Shown here piece after piece: positions 22,701 through 33,642 of a DNA stretch of 64,000 nt. The notes beneath the pieces were generated by a model. That model ran no database searches, was not told where the DNA came from, and saw nothing but the letters and a program-made list of their open reading frames with translations. Made by a program: the position numbers and the translations under genes. The DNA is from a cyanobacterium endosymbiont of Epithemia clementina EcSB (lineage in GTDB: Bacteria; Cyanobacteriota; Cyanobacteriia; Cyanobacteriales; Microcystaceae). Within the stretch, counting starts at the first letter, position 1. Each line of letters starts with the position of its first letter. Location: NCBI RefSeq assembly GCF_029919255.1, contig NZ_CP123991.1, forward strand, positions 675,110-739,109. The letters are read 5' to 3'.

Positions 22701-23743
22701 CCTCCAACGAGGGCAAAACCTGTCAAAGAAACTACTGCGTCGACAATAGAAATTGTTTCTCCTCCTTTACTGTAATTTAAGAAATAAGCATCCACTGGTT
22801 TAGAAAAGTCTAACCCTCCTGCAAACACAGGAAGCACCCGCGCTCCCATAGCTTCTAATTCCTGCACTGTAGCTACATAATGAGCATCATCCCCAGTTAC
22901 CAGATGAGTCCGTTGTAAAATCAATCCAATACAGGGGGCTGAAGGATCTTTTAGGCTATCAGAAATATCGATGCGACTATTGAACCATTTTAAATAAGAA
23001 GGGACGTCCTTAAACATTTCCATCGATAAAGGATGCCAAATTCCCATGTCAGGATAGACCACCGGATCCTGATAGTTAACAACCTTATCTTCGAGAAGAC
23101 CTGGATAGGAATATTTATGGGCCAACATCACCAAAAAATTCTCTAAATTTTCTGGTGATCCCCCCAACCAATATTGGAAACTTAACATAAAATTGCGAGC
23201 ATCTTGAGCTTTGTCAACTGGAAGATACTTCAAAATTTGAGGCAAAGTCCGCAATAGTTTTAACATAGCATCTTGGAACCCTGCGCCGGAATTTTCCTTT
23301 CGCTTCCGCATAAATTGGGCGATTGCATTCTTAGACTGTCCCAACTGGGCCATAGAAAAGCTGCCTAATTTGTTTAAGCGCATTACCCGGGGCATAGAGG
23401 GGAAGACCACTACGGCATCTAAATTATCCCGATGGGGTTCCACCGCGTCTACAACTTTATCCGCTAAGTCTTCAATAAAAATTAAAGAAGCAATAAATAA
23501 GTTGGTATCTGCCATTTCACGCTTAAATTCTTCATAGTTCTCAGGATTTCTCAGTTCTTCAATTAAATAACCACTAATTTCTATCGCTAATTTAGGGTTA
23601 TTTTTATTGATTGCTTCAACAGCTGCCGAAAGGGAACTTTGATACTGTGGTTCTAAAACGACATAGACCACCTTCAACAAAGAACGACCATTAATTGCCT
23701 CTGGAACGATATGGCGAATGGTGGACTTTACACGAGTAAACAT
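19754..23743 (-). CDS. chlH: magnesium chelatase subunit H
   Basis: Large porphyrin-binding subunit of the Mg-protoporphyrin IX chelatase, the first committed enzyme of chlorophyll synthesis; works with ChlI and ChlD (not in this window) and with Gun4. 1329 residues, full length, without frameshift or stop. The N-terminus ([35 protein letters not shown]) matches cyanobacterial ChlH rather than CobN. The CobN/Mg-chelatase core includes [20 protein letters not shown] and [20 protein letters not shown]. That an intact chlH coexists with a dead psaE is striking; the enzyme may serve residual tetrapyrrole chemistry, or its decay may simply not have begun. Confidence 0.97.
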   Translation of the reverse strand: MFTRVKSTIRHIVPEAINGRSLLKVVYVVLEPQYQSSLSAAVEAINKNNPKLAIEISGYLIEELRNPENYEEFKREMADTNLFIASLIFIEDLADKVVDAVEPHRDNLDAVVVFPSMPRVMRLNKLGSFSMAQLGQSKNAIAQFMRKRKENSGAGFQDAMLKLLRTLPQILKYLPVDKAQDARNFMLSFQYWLGGSPENLENFLVMLAHKYSYPGLLEDKVVNYQDPVVYPDMGIWHPLSMEMFKDVPSYLKWFNSRIDISDSLKDPSAPCIGLILQRTHLVTGDDAHYVATVQELEAMGARVLPVFAGGLDFSKPVDAYFLNYSKGGETISIVDAVVSLTGFALVGGPARQDHPKAIESLKRLNCPYMCALPLVFQTTQEWEESDLGLHPVQVALQIAIPELDGAIEPIILSGRDGNTGRAIALQDRTEAVAQRAIKWANLRKKPKLEKRVAITVFSFPPDKGNVGTAAYLNVFGSIYEVMTALKGNGYGVEDLPDSPKALMNAVLHDAQAEYTSPELNIAYRMSVEQYEQLTPYSVRLEKNWGLPPGHLNSDGQNLLIYGKQFGNVFIGVQPTFGYEGDPMRLLFSRSASPHHGFAAYYTYLNQVWKADAVLHFGTHGSLEFMPGKQMGMSGECYPDTLIGMIPNLYYYAANNPSEATIAKRRSYAETISYLTPPAENAGLYRGLKELSELISSYQTLKDSGRGIAIVNTIMDKCRLVNLDQDIELPDTDAKDMTSEQRDNIVGYTYRKLIEIESRLLPCGLHIIGKPPTAEEAIATLVNIASLDRKEEAIISLPRIIANTLGRDIEEIYQNGDRGILEDVELLQEIILATRKAVTSLVQAQVNADGRISFVSKLSFFKMSRKVPWVETLHQLGYKNVDQEALKSLFEYLAFCLEKVCANNELEGLLKALEGEYVLPGPGGDPIRNPNVLPTGKNIHALDPQSIPTLEAIRSAKIVVDKLLARQKNENGGNYPETIACVLWGTDNIKTYGESLAQIMWMVGVKPVPDALGRVNKLELITLEELGRPRIDVVVNCSGVFRDLFINQMNLLDQAVKIAAEANEPIETNYVRKHALEQADKLGINLRQAATRIFSNASGSYSSNINLAVENSSWEEEKELQNMYLNRKGFAFDSDNPGVMKDNRKIFECALKTADVTFQNLDSSEISLTDVSHYFDSDPTKIVSSLREDGKKPASYIADTTTANAQVRTLSETIRLDTRTKLLNPKWYEGMLSHGYEGVREVSKRLVNTMGWSATADAVDNWVYENVNSIFIGDKKMCKRLMNLNPNSFRKIVSTLLEVNGRGYWETPAENLERLQNLYQEVEDKIEGVD

Positions 23744-24622
23744 CTATTACAGTACTCCTTCATTTTATGATGGTCTAAACGCTGTAAACCCTTAATCAGA
23801 GTCAGCAAAAAATTTGACAGGACCCTATATGTGTTTTTACCAAAAAATAGCTATCAAATTAGCAATTTCTCGAGTATTTGACATAATTTGTAAAGAATTA
23901 TTCCATGATCCTTTACAAAAATTGACATACTAACGATAATCGTTTCTCTTTTTCTTGTTCATCAAAATTAATTTCATATTTATTGACGAATTTATTATTT
24001 ACTAAATATGCCCACATCAGATGCCATCATTGCTATGATGGTGATCGAAGAAATGGATCTAATGAGATTAAAGACTAATCATTAAAAATTACCTAACTTA
24101 TTTCATACTTTAAATCAAGTTTTCATCAGTAAATGGTATTTACTCAGCTAAATACTGAGAGTTAAAAATCATGAGTTAGAGTAATAGTCAAAAAAAGACT
24201 ACAATTAAATTTCAAGAAACAGTTAAACTTAACTTGTTTAAAATTTTAGAAGACTAAAATATAATCTCTTGACTTTAGTCGATTATGCTCAATTTATAGT
24301 CAGTTCTTGTCTCGAGTAAAAAAATGGCTGAAATATAAAAACTTTTAAGTATCTTTTATGAAGTTAATTTAGCCAATAAAATACTTAAAAATTGAGCAAA
24401 TACTCAGACAGTATCTTTAATATTTATGTTTGTAAGTCTATAATTTATTTGGTCTAACTTTAAAATCATAGTTTTTTTTATTGGATTCGAGATAACTCTT
24501 AACACACAGGTGATCATTAATAGCCATGGCATTAAGGTTAAGAAGATTCACAAAGAATGATAAGATTTAATTTGGTATAAACTTCACTGCCTATTTACAC
24601 GACTTAAAGGGAAAGCGACTTC
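23744..24622. other. divergent promoter region, chlH and pdhC
   Basis: About 880 bp, AT-rich, without a gene. A small hairpin CCATCAT/ATGATGG lies near 24022-24040. ACGATAATCGT near 23934 resembles half of a Fur-type box, but this is too weak to call. Otherwise nothing is recognisable. Confidence 0.4.
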
Positions 24623-25921
24623 ATGATTCACGATATCTTCATGCCTGCACTCAGTTCCACCATGACCGAGGGAAAAATCGTCTCTTGGGTAAAGTCTCCA
24701 GGGGATAAAGTGGAAAAAGGAGAAACTGTTGTTGTAGTTGAATCAGATAAAGCGGATATGGATGTAGAATCTTTCTATGAGGGTTACCTAGCCACCATTT
24801 TGGTAGAAGCTGGCCAAGAGGCCCCTGTAGGAAAAGCAATCGCTCTCGTGGCAGAGACCAAAGCAGAAATTGCTCAAGCTCAGCAAAAAGCTCCTTCAAG
24901 CTCAGCAAAAACTTCTCGAGGAACTTCCCAAACTGTAGCCTCAGCCTCCACCCTTGAACCAACTACGACACCAACAACAGCTTTTTCGACAAATGTTCCC
25001 AAAACCAATGGAAGTCGTGGCACTGATGGCCGCATAATTGCTTCACCACGGGCGAAGAAACTGGCTAAACAATTAGGTGTTGATCTCAAAACCCTTCAGG
25101 GCAGTGGCCCCTATGGACGCATTGTTGCTGAAGATGTAGAGCGCACTACGGGGAAACCCCCAACTGTAACTATTACCCAGACTTTATCCCCTACATCTCA
25201 AGCAACTCCCACTCCAAATACGTCACCGACTCCTGTCCCTGCTACCTCAGGAGAAACCGTTCCCCTTACTGTCCTACAAAAAGCAGTAGTACAAAATATG
25301 GTGGCAACAGTGCAAGTTCCTACTTATCATGTGGATTATACGATAACTACCGATAGTTTAGATAAACTCTATAAAATAATTAAATCTAAAGGGGTGACTA
25401 TGACAGCTTTATTAGCAAAAGCTGTGGCTGTTACCCTTCAAAAACATCCTTTAGTCAACGCTAGTTACAGCGACCAAGGAATTAACTATAATAGGTCAGT
25501 TAACGTTGCTTTAGCAGTAGCAATGCCTGATGGAGGACTGATTACTCCTGTTTTACAAAATGCAGATCAAGTCGATATTTATTCTCTATCTCGTACTTGG
25601 AAAGATTTAGTCGAACGCGCTAGAATGAAACGGTTGCAACCCCAAGAATATAAAAACGGAACTATTACCATATCAAATTTAGGAATGTTTGGAGTAGACC
25701 GTTTCGATGCAATTTTACCTCCAGGACAGGGAGCAATTTTAGCTATCGGTAAATCTCGTCCCCAAGTAGTAGCAACCTCAGAAGGATTGACTGGAGTAAA
25801 ACGTCAGATGACAGTAAGTATCACTTGCGATCATCGAGTGATCTATGGGGCCCATGCAGCTGCGTTTTTGCAAGATTTAGCTCAGTTAATCGAAACCGAT
25901 GTTCAATTCCTAACGATGTGA
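24623..25921 (+). CDS. pdhC: pyruvate dehydrogenase E2, dihydrolipoamide acetyltransferase
   Basis: Core of the pyruvate dehydrogenase complex, passing acetyl groups to CoA. 432 residues. One N-terminal lipoyl domain with the lipoylated lysine in VESDKADMDVESF; Ala/Pro/Thr-rich linkers; an E3-binding domain (ASPRAKKLAKQLGVDLKTLQ); then the catalytic domain. The catalytic motif is DHRVIYGAHAAAFLQDL; tyrosine in place of the usual aspartate fits my memory of the cyanobacterial/plastid E2 type, so it is probably not a defect. The E1-alpha gene is about 27 kb away (pdhA). Confidence 0.95.
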   Translation: MIHDIFMPALSSTMTEGKIVSWVKSPGDKVEKGETVVVVESDKADMDVESFYEGYLATILVEAGQEAPVGKAIALVAETKAEIAQAQQKAPSSSAKTSRGTSQTVASASTLEPTTTPTTAFSTNVPKTNGSRGTDGRIIASPRAKKLAKQLGVDLKTLQGSGPYGRIVAEDVERTTGKPPTVTITQTLSPTSQATPTPNTSPTPVPATSGETVPLTVLQKAVVQNMVATVQVPTYHVDYTITTDSLDKLYKIIKSKGVTMTALLAKAVAVTLQKHPLVNASYSDQGINYNRSVNVALAVAMPDGGLITPVLQNADQVDIYSLSRTWKDLVERARMKRLQPQEYKNGTITISNLGMFGVDRFDAILPPGQGAILAIGKSRPQVVATSEGLTGVKRQMTVSITCDHRVIYGAHAAAFLQDLAQLIETDVQFLTM

Positions 25922-27173
25922 TCTGCAATTAACGAACAGAAATTATACTCCCCGATTCAAGTTTCTCCACAAACCTGCCAAGCTAAACATATCAAAATAT
26001 TAACAATAGCTATGGACCCACCACTGCACTCCTCAGAATATTGTTCAGTGAGAGTTAAAATTCCTTATGTTGTTTGTGTTTTGTTTTTTTAGGGACGGGT
26101 AATGATTAGGGTGTTGCAATACACGGAATTCACAAACGTTTATTATAAATCAGGCATAACTTCCACTTGCACCATGGATACATTATTTACTGGAATAGCA
26201 CTGCCTCAACTGCTTCCAATGATATGCCTTTTATCAGAGCAAATTAACGTAAGGTAATCACAATTATCCATTTTTATGGATCACCCAACGAATAGTTTCA
26301 TATTAGGCTGAAGGAAATTGACAGTATTTGAACAAGGAATTTTATGATTAAATACCATTCCATATTGAGCCAGAATATTTAAGTTTTAGTCTTAAAAGAG
26401 GTTTTGTATTGAATCAGTACTAAAAACAGATAAGTCTCTAATATTCCCAGGACAAATCACATCACATTCCGAAATAAAAGTCACAAATTGGAAGTACAGA
26501 AGACCAGTGGGCTAAAGGTAAGCCATAGAATGTCCCACGTAAGATGTTAATAATAACCGTGTTTTTTTATCATCTCGAATATGGAAAAAGCTCAGGATAA
26601 TAAATTATAAATGGTATCACTGATACTAAATGCTGAAAGTTGCCGTCGTGGAAATAAGCCACTAAATAAAATACTCTAATTATCAAGTCCCCATAATGTT
26701 GATAACAGCCTGCTTCAGAGAAAGATCACATTTGCTTAAAGTTCTGAGCTTCCAGCCAGTATCTTGTTAAAGATTGGCAATTTCTTCAATTAGAGATAAT
26801 TCTTGAGATTAAGGGAAAAATCTACTAAGTTCACTGCAGTAATGATAACATCGAGTGGAAATTATAGGTAATTAACTGCCCAAGCTAGACAGGAAAAAAA
26901 CTCAGCTTTCTACACTGAAGATACAGGTTATAAGACTCACAATGAAAGACTTAAGATGGCGTTGTTTCATCGGTATTTTTTCTGGAAAATTATTAATACA
27001 TATCAAAATTTTGTTTTTTAGTATTAAAACTAAAATTTAATTTCCTTACTTCTCAGAATATCTGGTTATTATTGAGCAATTTTGAGTCATTAAAATACAT
27101 ATGTGAATTATTTATATGTAAAACTTAAGATAATTCACCAATATGTAATTCCTAGACTTTGAGTCCTTATCTC
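25922..27173. other. 1.25 kb gap without a recognisable gene
   Basis: GC content is higher than in neighbouring gaps, which suggests former coding DNA. Short open patches exist on the + strand (for example TMDTLFTGIALPQLLPMIC near 26172-26230), but no family could be recognised and stops are frequent. Confidence 0.4.
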
Positions 27174-27569
27174 TCATGCTCTCGGTGACCAATCTTTTTG
27201 TGTTGGATAACTCTGCCATTTCTGCCAAGCTGCTTTAAAGCCGATTGCAACTCGACGGGTTCCCTGTTGAACAAGACTGACTTGCCTTTGGGTCTTACTT
27301 AGAGTGAGATCGACTCTTTTGACTACGTCTGAAGCACTTTTAACTCCATTATTGAGCTCATCTGTTAACTCAGTAATTTCTAATCCTGTCAGACGAATAG
27401 ATTCCAGGGTAGGGGGAAGTTCTCGATTGAGAGTATCACAAAGCTTTTCTACACTACGAGCCGCTCTTATTAACTCTATACAAGTAGGTATAGCGACCAT
27501 TAAGACTGCTGTCAAACTGACAGTCACCAAAAGTAAAGAAAGTCCAAGCCATAAAAGGGGATCACTCAC
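27174..27569 (-). CDS. DUF948-like membrane-anchored coiled-coil protein
   Basis: 131 residues: one N-terminal membrane helix (LLLVTVSLTAVLMVAIPTCI, about 12-32) followed by an amphipathic region rich in Leu, Val and Glu (LTDELNNGVKSASDVVKRVD), as in DUF948/YtxG-type proteins. Function unknown. It starts with GTG inside the stop of the upstream YtxH gene (GTGA overlap, 27566-27569), so translation of the two is coupled. Confidence 0.75.
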   Translation of the reverse strand: MSDPLLWLGLSLLLVTVSLTAVLMVAIPTCIELIRAARSVEKLCDTLNRELPPTLESIRLTGLEITELTDELNNGVKSASDVVKRVDLTLSKTQRQVSLVQQGTRRVAIGFKAAWQKWQSYPTQKDWSPRA

Positions 27570-27934
27570 GTTTGTTTACCTGAAGAGGGTTTAGCAGAGG
27601 AGGATGCAGAATCCATAGTCATCTGTGACGAAGAGGTTTGAGAGTTCTCAAAATTACCTTTACTGGCTTCGAGTCCAGCCGCTATCGTGTCTTTGAGTCG
27701 TGTCAGAGTGTCATTCCAGTTTTGAAGTGCTGATTCTGATAGACGATCAGCTTGTAACTGCACTGTAGTTGATAGATCTTCAGCCATCTCTGGCAAAGCA
27801 TCTGCTGATTTTTTGAGAATACGTCTTGTTTCCTTTCCCGAACGTGGGGCCATCAAAATGCCTGTTACTGTCCCCAGCACTCCACCGATGACCATTCCGG
27901 CAGCCAAAATACTACTCTTGTTATTGTTAGACAT
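27566..27934 (-). CDS. YtxH domain protein
   Basis: 122 residues. The N-terminal glycine-rich hydrophobic segment (ILAAGMVIGGVLGTVTGILM) and the adjoining APRSGKETRRILKKSADAL are the YtxH/GvpT-like signature. The C-terminal tail is rich in Ser. A small envelope-associated protein of unknown role, often paired with a DUF948-type gene, as here. Confidence 0.85.
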   Translation of the reverse strand: MSNNNKSSILAAGMVIGGVLGTVTGILMAPRSGKETRRILKKSADALPEMAEDLSTTVQLQADRLSESALQNWNDTLTRLKDTIAAGLEASKGNFENSQTSSSQMTMDSASSSAKPSSGKQT

Positions 27935-28049
27935 TGGTATCTGCGAAATTTTAGTAATTGTAATTTTATTCTAAAGTCAAACCTTAGGCTTTGATGAGCA
28001 ATGTCATAATACTCCTAAGTAATGGTTAACATCGGGAGATTAAATCTTA

Positions 28050-29600
28050 ATGGCGCGTTTAGCACTACTGAGCGTATCGGACAAAACTGGAATCATCGAT
28101 CTGGCTCAACAATTGGTTAATGAATTTGACTTTGAGTTAATCAGTAGTGGAGGAACTGCAGATGTTCTACAACGGGCCCGACTGCCGGTTACTAAAGTGA
28201 GTGACTACACCGGATCACCAGAAATTTTAGGAGGACGAGTTAAAACCTTACATCCTCGGATTCATGGGGGTATTTTGGGACGACGGGATTTGTCCCAAGA
28301 TGGCCGAGACATGGAGTCAAATCAAATCCATCCGATTGATTTAGTGGTAGTCAATCTCTATCCTTTTGAAAAAACCATTGTTCAGCCCCATTTTACAATG
28401 GCTGAAGCTATTGAGAAAATCGATATTGGCGGACCGACCTTGTTGAGGGCAGCATCCAAAAATTTTGTCCATGTCACGGTCTTATCTAATCCTCAATATT
28501 ACGATAATTATCTACAGGAGTTAAATACAAACAACGGGGAAGTTTCTCTAGAGTTCCGTCAAAAAATGGCGATGGAGACCTTTGCTTTGACTCATAGTTA
28601 TGATGGAGCAATCACTAATTATTTTATGACTCTTACTTCAAAAACAGAGTCTTCTTTACCAAGTCGTTTTACTCTCTCAGGTACTCAATTTCAATCTCTT
28701 CGCTATGGAGAAAATCCTCATCAAAATGCAGTTTGGTATCAAACTGGAACTAAACTATCAGGGTGGGCTAAAGCGAGTAAATTGCAGGGAAAAGAACTAA
28801 GCTACAATAACTTAGTAGATTTAGAAGCAGCACGACGTATTATTGCTGAATTTAACCCAAAAGAACCAGCTGTTGCTATTCTTAAACATACCAATCCTTG
28901 TGGTATGGCGATAGGGAAGACGTTGGCTAATGCTTATGAGAAGGCATTTAATGCGGATTCAATTTCGGCCTTTGGGGGCATTGTAGCGGTTAATCGACCT
29001 TTAGATAAGGAAACAGCAAGCCAATTAACAAAAACCTTTTTAGAATGTGTGGTTGCCCCGGGATGCGATGAGGAGGCTAAAGTGATTTTGGCTGCCAAAT
29101 CTAAGATTCGTGTCTTATTGTTACCTGATTTAATGAATGGGCCGAAACAGACAGTTAAGGTAATCGCTGGGGGATTGTTAGTGCAAGCATCTGACGATCA
29201 GATAGATACTTCTGAGAGTTGGGAAATTGTTACAGAAAAGCAACTGACTCCCGAACAATTAGCGGAATTATTGTTTGCTTGGAAAGTGACAAAACACGTT
29301 AAATCGAATGCTATTGTCGTGACAAAAAATCGTACAACTTTAGGAATTGGTGCTGGACAAATGAATCGGGTTGGTGCCGTCAGAATTGCCTTGGAAGAAG
29401 CTGGAAATGAAGCGAAAGGGGGATTCCTTGCTAGTGATGGGTTCTTTCCTTTTGATGACTCGGTGCGCACAGCAGCAGCAGCGGGAATTGTAGCCATCAT
29501 ACAACCTGGGGGATCACTACGGGATAAAGATTCTATTGCGGCGGCTAATGAGTTAGGGTTAGTGATGGTCTTAACCGGAAGACGGCATTTTCTACATTAA
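28050..29600 (+). CDS. purH: AICAR transformylase/IMP cyclohydrolase
   Basis: Bifunctional enzyme for the last two steps of IMP synthesis. 516 residues, normal length. The N-terminal cyclohydrolase has the MGS-like fold (ISSGGTADVLQRARLPVTKV, GGRVKTLHPRIHGGIL). The C-terminal transformylase contains the AILKHTNPCGMAIG and KSNAIVVTKN segments and ends AAAGIVAIIQPGGSLRDKDS. Divergent from the YtxH gene. purS and purQ are also in this window, so purine synthesis seems kept. Confidence 0.97.
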   Translation: MARLALLSVSDKTGIIDLAQQLVNEFDFELISSGGTADVLQRARLPVTKVSDYTGSPEILGGRVKTLHPRIHGGILGRRDLSQDGRDMESNQIHPIDLVVVNLYPFEKTIVQPHFTMAEAIEKIDIGGPTLLRAASKNFVHVTVLSNPQYYDNYLQELNTNNGEVSLEFRQKMAMETFALTHSYDGAITNYFMTLTSKTESSLPSRFTLSGTQFQSLRYGENPHQNAVWYQTGTKLSGWAKASKLQGKELSYNNLVDLEAARRIIAEFNPKEPAVAILKHTNPCGMAIGKTLANAYEKAFNADSISAFGGIVAVNRPLDKETASQLTKTFLECVVAPGCDEEAKVILAAKSKIRVLLLPDLMNGPKQTVKVIAGGLLVQASDDQIDTSESWEIVTEKQLTPEQLAELLFAWKVTKHVKSNAIVVTKNRTTLGIGAGQMNRVGAVRIALEEAGNEAKGGFLASDGFFPFDDSVRTAAAAGIVAIIQPGGSLRDKDSIAAANELGLVMVLTGRRHFLH

Positions 29601-29735
29601 TTTCTGTAAAAAATCTTCTAGATTGCTTAATGAGGAAGGATAGACTTTTTCGGGAAATATTTAATGGAGGAACAAAAAAAGTTGATCTATTCAGTCGCTG
29701 AGTGATTCCGTCCGACTAGAAAAAATGGAATGGAA

Positions 29736-31991
29736 CTACCGAGAAACTAACACTTCCTTCATATAGTCTCTCCACAAGGCCGCTGCTTGACTACTGCTGC
29801 CCCTGGTTGGGGAGTTGTCGTCATTACCTAACCATACCCCTGTTACCAAATTATGACTGGGAACATAGCCCACAAACCAAAGATCCACGCCTTTATTGGT
29901 AGTTCCTGTCTTCCCTGCTTCTCCGAGTCCAATACTAGCTGATCTTCCGGTTCCCCGTTGTACGACTCCTCGTAATAAATCAGTCATAGTCTGGGCTAAT
30001 TGGTATGAGATCACCCTTTTTTTATTAGTCTGATCCTGATTGAGATCGTAAATGACTCGACACGTCTGCCAATTATTGACATCGGAACAGTCTCCCCCGT
30101 CAAGTATGCGCTGAATTGCATGAGGACGGTTCCAAACTCCTTGATTAGCAAAGGTAGCATAGGCTCCGGCCATTTCCAAAACAGTGACTTCACTTTGTCC
30201 TAAAATTAACCCTGGTGATCGTGTTAATGCGGATCCTACTCCCAACCTTTGCGCCATTTCAATCACTCGATTTAACCCTACATCTTGAGCGACTCTAAGA
30301 GCGATTGCATTTTCTGATTGTGCCATTCCTCGATACATATCTACATCTCGACCACTGCGTTCACAGGGTTTATATTGTTGTCCCATCCAGCGCAGTCTAT
30401 CACAGGAATAAACTTTTCTGGGGGAAACTCCTTGTTCAATAGCCGCCGCATAACCGAACACCTTAAAAATTGATCCAGGTTGACGTTTAGCTTGAGTGAC
30501 GCGGTTAAATTGACTTTGTTTATAGTCTACTCCTCCCACTAAGGCTAAGATTTCTCCAGTACTGGTATCTAAGGTTACAATTGCCCCTTGGGAGAACTTA
30601 TATGTTGAACCAACAGTTTTAATATGATTTCGTAGCTCCTTTTCAGCTTTAGACTGTAGGTTAAGATCTAATCCTGTTTCTACAATAAAATTGCCTTCTT
30701 TTGCCAACTCATTCCCTAAGAGAGTTCTTAGTTCTTTAAAAACGTGACTATAAAGATATGGAGCAATCAAATTTGATAAAGTTTTTCTAGCTTTAGGACT
30801 AATTTTTATTCGTGATCGCCGCTCACGATCAGCTCGTTCAGGCTTGATCATCCCTAAGTCAGCCATACGAGTGATGACACGATTTCGGAGTTGAACAGAA
30901 GTATCATAGTCCTGAACAGGGTTATAGAGGTTTGGGGCGGGTAACATCGCCACCAGCGTAGCCGCTTCGGAGATTGTTAAATCTCTGGCTGATTTATCAA
31001 AATAGAATCTGGCTGCATCTTCAAACCCATAAAGGCTACCCCCTAGATACACTTTATTTAGATAAGTTTTTAAAATTTCATTTTTACTATAAACAGCTTC
31101 TAATTTTAAGGCAACAATCATTTCCCGTAATTTACGACTGGCTGTATCTTCCCATCCTACTTCAGTAAAGAGACTGCGAGCTAATTGTTGGGTCAAGGTA
31201 CTTGCTCCTTGATAAACGCCTTGATTTTTTGAGTTGATGACTAACGCTCGAACAATCCCGTAGGGATCGACCCCAAAATGCCAATAGAAGCGAGTATCTT
31301 CTGAGGCAATGAGGGCTTTAGATAAATAAGGAGAAAAATCTTGTAAACGGTTAACTTCTTGGTGGGTACTTTTGGTAATGGGGTTTAGGGAAATTTTATC
31401 ATCCCTTGCATAGACAACTACTGGACCACTAACTCCTGATGGGAGGGGAGTTACGTCATATTTACGGCTTTCCCAGATAATAACGAAACTGACAAGGGCA
31501 AATAGTCCAACAGTTCCGTAAAGGGTATAGGAAATCAGTCTACGCCAAACAGGAGGAGGACTGTGATAAGTCAATTTAGCGGTTTTAGCTAATTCTGGGG
31601 GGCCAAGGATAATTACATCTCCATGACGTAAGGAAAGATTTTTAATGCGTTGTCTGTTGTGGTAAATACCGTTGGTAGAATGTTCGTCTTCGAGGACAAA
31701 ATATTGAGAATCGTTTTTGTCACGGCGTAGGGAACAGTGAACTTGACTAACAAAACTATTAGCAATAAGGATGTCACAGAATCTTGAACTCCGCCCCAAA
31801 ATATAGCGATCACCAATTAATGAGTAGACTTGAGGTTTATTTCCCTCTTTATCTTGTATGTGCAATTCAGGAACTTTTTTCCCTTTTTTGAGAATTTCAG
31901 GACTTAGTTTTCCTTTCCCAAGTTTTTCTACTACTTGGGTAACCAGTTGACTCAAGGGGTGTTTAGGAAAAGAGGGCGGTTTTGAGAACAT
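29736..31991 (-). CDS. FHA-domain class A penicillin-binding protein
   Basis: Bifunctional peptidoglycan synthase of the inner membrane, 751 residues. An N-terminal FHA phosphothreonine-binding domain (about 55-130; YILGRSSRFCDILIANSFVS) precedes a membrane helix (about 155-175). The GT51 glycosyltransferase has EDTRFYWHFGVDPYGIVRA and STLTQQLARSLF. The transpeptidase has SxxK in GSIFKVFGYA, SxN in SENAIAL and KTG in EAGKTGTTNKG. All catalytic motifs are present. The FHA domain implies control by a Ser/Thr kinase (inference). Confidence 0.93.
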   Translation of the reverse strand: MFSKPPSFPKHPLSQLVTQVVEKLGKGKLSPEILKKGKKVPELHIQDKEGNKPQVYSLIGDRYILGRSSRFCDILIANSFVSQVHCSLRRDKNDSQYFVLEDEHSTNGIYHNRQRIKNLSLRHGDVIILGPPELAKTAKLTYHSPPPVWRRLISYTLYGTVGLFALVSFVIIWESRKYDVTPLPSGVSGPVVVYARDDKISLNPITKSTHQEVNRLQDFSPYLSKALIASEDTRFYWHFGVDPYGIVRALVINSKNQGVYQGASTLTQQLARSLFTEVGWEDTASRKLREMIVALKLEAVYSKNEILKTYLNKVYLGGSLYGFEDAARFYFDKSARDLTISEAATLVAMLPAPNLYNPVQDYDTSVQLRNRVITRMADLGMIKPERADRERRSRIKISPKARKTLSNLIAPYLYSHVFKELRTLLGNELAKEGNFIVETGLDLNLQSKAEKELRNHIKTVGSTYKFSQGAIVTLDTSTGEILALVGGVDYKQSQFNRVTQAKRQPGSIFKVFGYAAAIEQGVSPRKVYSCDRLRWMGQQYKPCERSGRDVDMYRGMAQSENAIALRVAQDVGLNRVIEMAQRLGVGSALTRSPGLILGQSEVTVLEMAGAYATFANQGVWNRPHAIQRILDGGDCSDVNNWQTCRVIYDLNQDQTNKKRVISYQLAQTMTDLLRGVVQRGTGRSASIGLGEAGKTGTTNKGVDLWFVGYVPSHNLVTGVWLGNDDNSPTRGSSSQAAALWRDYMKEVLVSR

Positions 31992-32395
31992 AGCTTACTG
32001 TGTTAAGGAATCGGTTAGCTAAATTTCTTAAAATTTTCTGTATTCTCGTTAAGAATGTGTTACTAATTTCTTTAACACCACGGCCTATTATTGTAACTGT
32101 TAAGTAGATGGATATCACTAAAGTCAAATCTGTTTTACTGAGTACTCGGTATCTTACACTTTCTAAATCGCCCCTTATAAAAGGAAATTTTTTTGATATT
32201 CTCTTCCTTAAAAAAAGAAAATTTATCAGACTTTGTCTTACTTTTAAACGTTAAATGGATATTTTTAAAATACGTATTTTATTTGTAATTTTTAAGTAAA
32301 ATTCGAAAGAAGTAACTATTATTTATAATAACATTATTTAGAATAATAGCATTAAAATAGACAAAAAATCTTTATTAAATTAAATTAAATTTAAT

Positions 32396-32442
32396 AAAAT
32401 AGCTAACATAATTAGTAGCATAATAATTATGTTAGCTATTTT
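32396..32442. repeat. perfect inverted repeat, 19-bp arms
   Basis: AAAATAGCTAACATAATTA at 32396-32414 and its exact complement at 32424-32442 around a 9-nt loop. No gene lies within 400 bp. A weak T-run follows, so it could be an orphaned terminator. Confidence 0.7.
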
Positions 32443-33329
32443 GTGAGCCATCAAATTACTCTGGAATAAGAAAAGAGCTAAACTTTTAGATAAAAATACA
32501 AGACAATAGAAATTTTAAGAAATTGTATGTTTAGTTGAATTTCTGAAAAATATTTTTGGAAAAAATTTTCTAGATAAATGGTTCAAGAACAAAAATAATT
32601 ATGGACTTCTCCTAGAGGCGAGAACTAAAATTAACTGATAGAAAAAATCCGTATTTTTTAAAAAAAAGAGCTAGAAATAAAACTTAAAAAAGTGATAACG
32701 AGGATTAATCTATAAAATTACAGATAAAGAGACAGGTACAACCAAAAAATATGGTAAAGACAAAGCAATAGATACAGTAACTGTTTTTGATAATTACTGA
32801 ATGACTGGGTGTATACAAATGATTTAGTCAATGCCAAACTGAAATAATGAAATTTTTTTAAAAATATTTAAAGATAAATATGATTAAACTAACGTTGTTA
32901 AACAAAGTTTTTATCTGAAAAATATAAAATACGTCAAATAAAGTAAGTTAAATCTAAACTATTAGAACTACATAAAGCTAGAAAAATAAGATATTTTATG
33001 TTTTTAATAGTTATTTATGACTATTTATTTAGTGGTGTTAATTTAACTATTATTTTTAATTTAAAAACCTTGATTGTGTCTTGCCATACAAATAATTAAC
33101 TATTGCCAACTTTTAAAAAATTTGCTCTTCAATAGGTATCTTAAAGTAGTTTAAGATAATTACAGTTAAATTTTATTTTTCCCTTTTAATTCTTGAATTA
33201 TTGGTTCGTATTTAACATAATTTTCCCTATATTTTAAGATAAGAAACCGTGATTATACGTATAAATATAAACAGCTTTTATCATGAGACTTTGTTGACTT
33301 TTACAATCACTAAAATAATTTTTTTTTAC

Positions 33330-33642
33330 TTAAAATAAAGAGAGAACTGGCAAGAACATTGGGTAAGTCTCGAAAGACGCAATTATATAGATAATAGCTT
33401 TTCTCTCACTCCATAAGTCTCCCAATAATCTCCCGATATGGGTACAAAGTTTTTTAGCCCCCACTAAGAACTTCCCCGACCCAGTTATATCTCTGACTAT
33501 TACTATACTGCGAAAGTTAACATTGTTCACCGCAATTATAACAGTCACTCCAATCTATATCTAAATTGATGGTACTGAAGAGATTTTCCAGATCTACAAG
33601 AGCTATTTGTCTTCGTCGCTTTACTACAATAACTCCATAGTA
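33330..33642 (-). pseudogene. unidentified gene relic with a frameshift
   Basis: Two adjoining minus-strand frames with protein-like content: YYGVIVVKRRRQIALVDLEN and LDIDWSDCYNCGEQC ending in TAA, then in another frame NFRSIVIVRDITGSGKFLVG, AKKLCTHIGRLLGDLWSERK, to a TAA at 33330. The switch occurs near 33500-33550. I do not recognise the family. The C-x-x-C-G-x-x-C cluster could bind metal. Confidence 0.4.

Noticed and set aside
23925-23950. Fur-type box near chlH
   Set aside because: Only the central ACGATAATCGT fits; flanks do not continue the repeat.
27661-27685. tRNA T-loop-like GCTTCGAGTCCAGCC
   Set aside because: Lies within the YtxH coding sequence; no cloverleaf around it.
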